NCBI GenBank assembly: GCA_039090855.1
Contig: CM077011.1
Span: forward strand, 35,917,501-35,981,500
Direction of reading: 5' to 3'
Length of the DNA: 64,000 bases
Source of the DNA: Macrothele yani
Lineage: Eukaryota > Arthropoda > Arachnida > Araneae > Macrothelidae
Shown here: one piece after another, positions 62,196-64,000 of the stretch
How the letters are laid out: each line of letters opens with the position of its first letter
Position numbering within the stretch: position 1 is the first letter of the stretch
Notes under the pieces: model-generated
Seen by the model: the letters and a program-made list of their open reading frames with translations, nothing else
Told to the model about the DNA's origin: nothing
Databases searched by the model: none
Made by a program: the position numbers and the translations under genes

Positions 62196-64000
62196 AAAGA
62201 TGACCCCGAATTTTCGGTTGTTATGAGCACCTTTTTTGAATCCGTTCTGGCCGCCCCGGTGGCACAGTGGTCTAAGCGATGGCCTCTGATCATTCGTCCG
62301 AACGGGGTCCGGGTTCGAATCCCGGTGAGGCATGGATGTTGTGTTTGTCTTACGGCACTGGCTCCCTCCCTTCCCTGGAACCAGTGACCCTAAATTAGGG
62401 ACGGGCGACTGCATATAGCCCATTGAGTTGCTCACGGTGGTCGTTAAACCTCCAATCAAAAAAAAAAAAAAAAAAGAATCCGTTCTGACGTGAATTAAAT
62501 TTATCAAAGCTATTCGAAGTCGATGGAACCAGTTACGAAAACAATCAACCGGTTTCAACAATTGATAACATCCAGAAATAGAAACATCTACTTAGTTCCA
62601 TCAGTGGCTAAAAATCATGTTACGAAAATTAACAAATGCCGCACAAAAAGTTTCTCATAGCACAAGAAAGATATCAGAGACAAAAATATTTTCAAATCGA
62701 ACATTTAAAAGAAGAAATATATGAGAGAAGGAAACATTACATAACTCTATGCTTTCTAGGGGAAGAATTTTGCATAACGGAAAAGTCAAAAATAGGCGAA
62801 AAATGTTCTGCATGGAAAAAGCTAGGCTAAGAAAAAGAACTTTTCAAATGCGTACCCCGGAAGCAGAAATAGCGAGAAAAAGGACTCGACCTTTATTCCT
62901 TCTAGTGGGAAATCTGTGCATTTTTTAAAGAGGATAATGCTCCACATCTCTAGTGTACAGAATGGCATACAGTAAAGCAGAAATTTCTCAATAGTGTTTT
63001 AAGAAGAGGTGATACTGCTGCAAACTGAAGCACAAAAACACCACCTACCGACAGAACTGTGAACTACAAAATTCCTTATATATTAGCCTAAAGTGTTCTA
63101 CAAGGTAAATGTCATCCGGTGTTGGAAGAATGTTTTTTAATCGCCCATGTAGAAGCAGAAATATTGAAAAAAAAACAGTTAAGCGTTTGCGCCCGTAGCG
63201 GCGGAATTGTGCATTATTTTCGGAAGAAAATACGCACACAGAGTTTGCTTAGTTAGTAGTATCTAACCGAAGAAAGAAGTTTTCAATCGCGTTTTTAGCC
63301 CCGCAAATACTGCTGTAAACGGAAACGTGAACATACGCCCTCTAATGGCAGACTTCTTGGTTAAGAAAAATTTGAAATTATATGAGAAGCATTTCGCAGT
63401 GGAAGCGCTCTCCAACAAAGAAAGAATTTTTCAAATCGGACTCCCAGAAGCAGAGATATTGCCAAAAATGAGATATGCATCTACGCTCCCTGGCAGAAAA
63501 GCCATGCATTATTTTAAGAAGAAAGTATTCTCAAAAAGTTTTTCGGTATGAGCAGTAACGGTCCACGGAAGAATTTTTTCAATCAAGTTTTCAGGAGCTC
63601 AGATTTTGCTGCAAATACATCAGAAGCATAAATAAACACTTATGCTCCCTGGTGGCCAAACCATTCTTTACCAAATATTAGAAATTACATGCAAAGCATT
63701 TTCCATGAGCAGCTGTATCCGTGGAGAGAGAATTTTTCAAATCGGAGTATTAGAAGCAGAGATATCGGGGAAAACGCAATTTACTTTTAAGCCCCCTCGC
63801 GGAAAGTCTATGAATCACTTGAACATTTTGAAATCATATGAAAAACATTTCGCACTGGAAACTCTATTTATAAAAGAAGTTTTTCAAAACGGTCTCTTAG
63901 AAGCAGAGATATCGACAAAAATAAGATATACATCTACGCCCCCTGACGGAGAAACCATGTATTATTTTAAGAAGAAAATATTCCGAAAAAGTTTATCGAC
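62196..64000 (+). mobile_element. HINE-like element, copy D (runs off the window)
   Basis: Begins AAAGATGACCCCGAATTTTC and continues with the same interior as copy A, then ~150-bp units with C-rich words near 63190, 63335, 63482, 63640, 63787 and 63937. A SINE has inserted near its 5' end (62250-62475). The 3' end lies beyond the window. Confidence 0.68.
62250..62475 (+). mobile_element. full-length tRNA-derived SINE with exact duplication
   Basis: 226 bp flanked by the exact 12-bp repeat GAATCCGTTCTG (62238-62249 and 62476-62487). Box A GTGGCACAGTGG, box B GGGTTCGAATCCC, body with CTGGCTCCCTCCCTTCCCTG and GTTGCTCACGGTGGTCGTTA, poly-A tail. It is the best-preserved member and can serve as the family reference. 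It interrupts HINE-like copy D. Confidence 0.94.

Overview
This window looks like a transposon-dense, intergenic or heterochromatic stretch of an animal genome, most likely an arthropod (possibly a chelicerate). The evidence is the AT-rich base composition, tRNA-derived SINEs with box A/box B promoters, an RTE-type LINE with a (ATG)n tail, many Tc1 and mariner transposons, a Penelope-like fragment and a hAT-type MITE. I found no convincing host gene; every coding region I can identify belongs to a mobile element. The species assignment is inference.

Layout. 1-8.6 kb: mariner and LINE fragments, a SINE, a repeat-rich non-autonomous element with GGGGGCG-type motifs, and a head-to-head pair of RTE fragments. 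8.66-11.86 kb: a full-length RTE LINE with a 13-bp target-site duplication. 12.0-15.35 kb: a three-level nest (Tc1 transposase gene, interrupted by a second Tc1 element, itself interrupted by a TTAA-flanked piggyBac-like MITE). 15.3-20.0 kb: SINE fragments and two copies of an element with a ~145-bp tandem core. 20.0-20.75 kb: hAT-like MITE with an exact 8-bp duplication. 21-36.3 kb: Tc1 elements, a Penelope-like GIY-YIG fragment, a second motif-rich element, mariner elements. 36.7-37.5 kb: minisatellites and a SINE. 38.9-41.4 kb: a 5'-truncated RTE copy whose frame is open to the stop. 41.5-43.8 kb: a third motif-rich element with about 13 CTCF-like motifs. 44.0-50.1 kb: a mariner, a Tc1, and one Tc1 interrupted by another. 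52.6-53.3 kb: a 34-bp satellite with AP-1-like motifs. 53.5-55.5 kb: a mariner gene carrying a 12-unit, ~82-bp internal minisatellite made of its own coding sequence. 56-60.4 kb: more Tc1/mariner copies, one with near-perfect 29-bp inverted ends. 60.4-64 kb: SINEs, a hairpin MITE split by an RTE copy, and a fourth motif-rich element split by a SINE.

The autonomous-type elements (RTE, Tc1, mariner, Penelope) are nearly all broken by stops or indels, although several carry only one to three lesions and are young in appearance. The SINE could in principle have been mobilised by a LINE such as the RTE here, and the MITEs by hAT, piggyBac or Tc1 transposases; these pairings are inference. The observations most worth follow-up are the CTCF-like motif arrays in a Helentron-like (HINE-like) repeat, the mariner transposase segment turned minisatellite, and the nested insertions whose order can be read directly.
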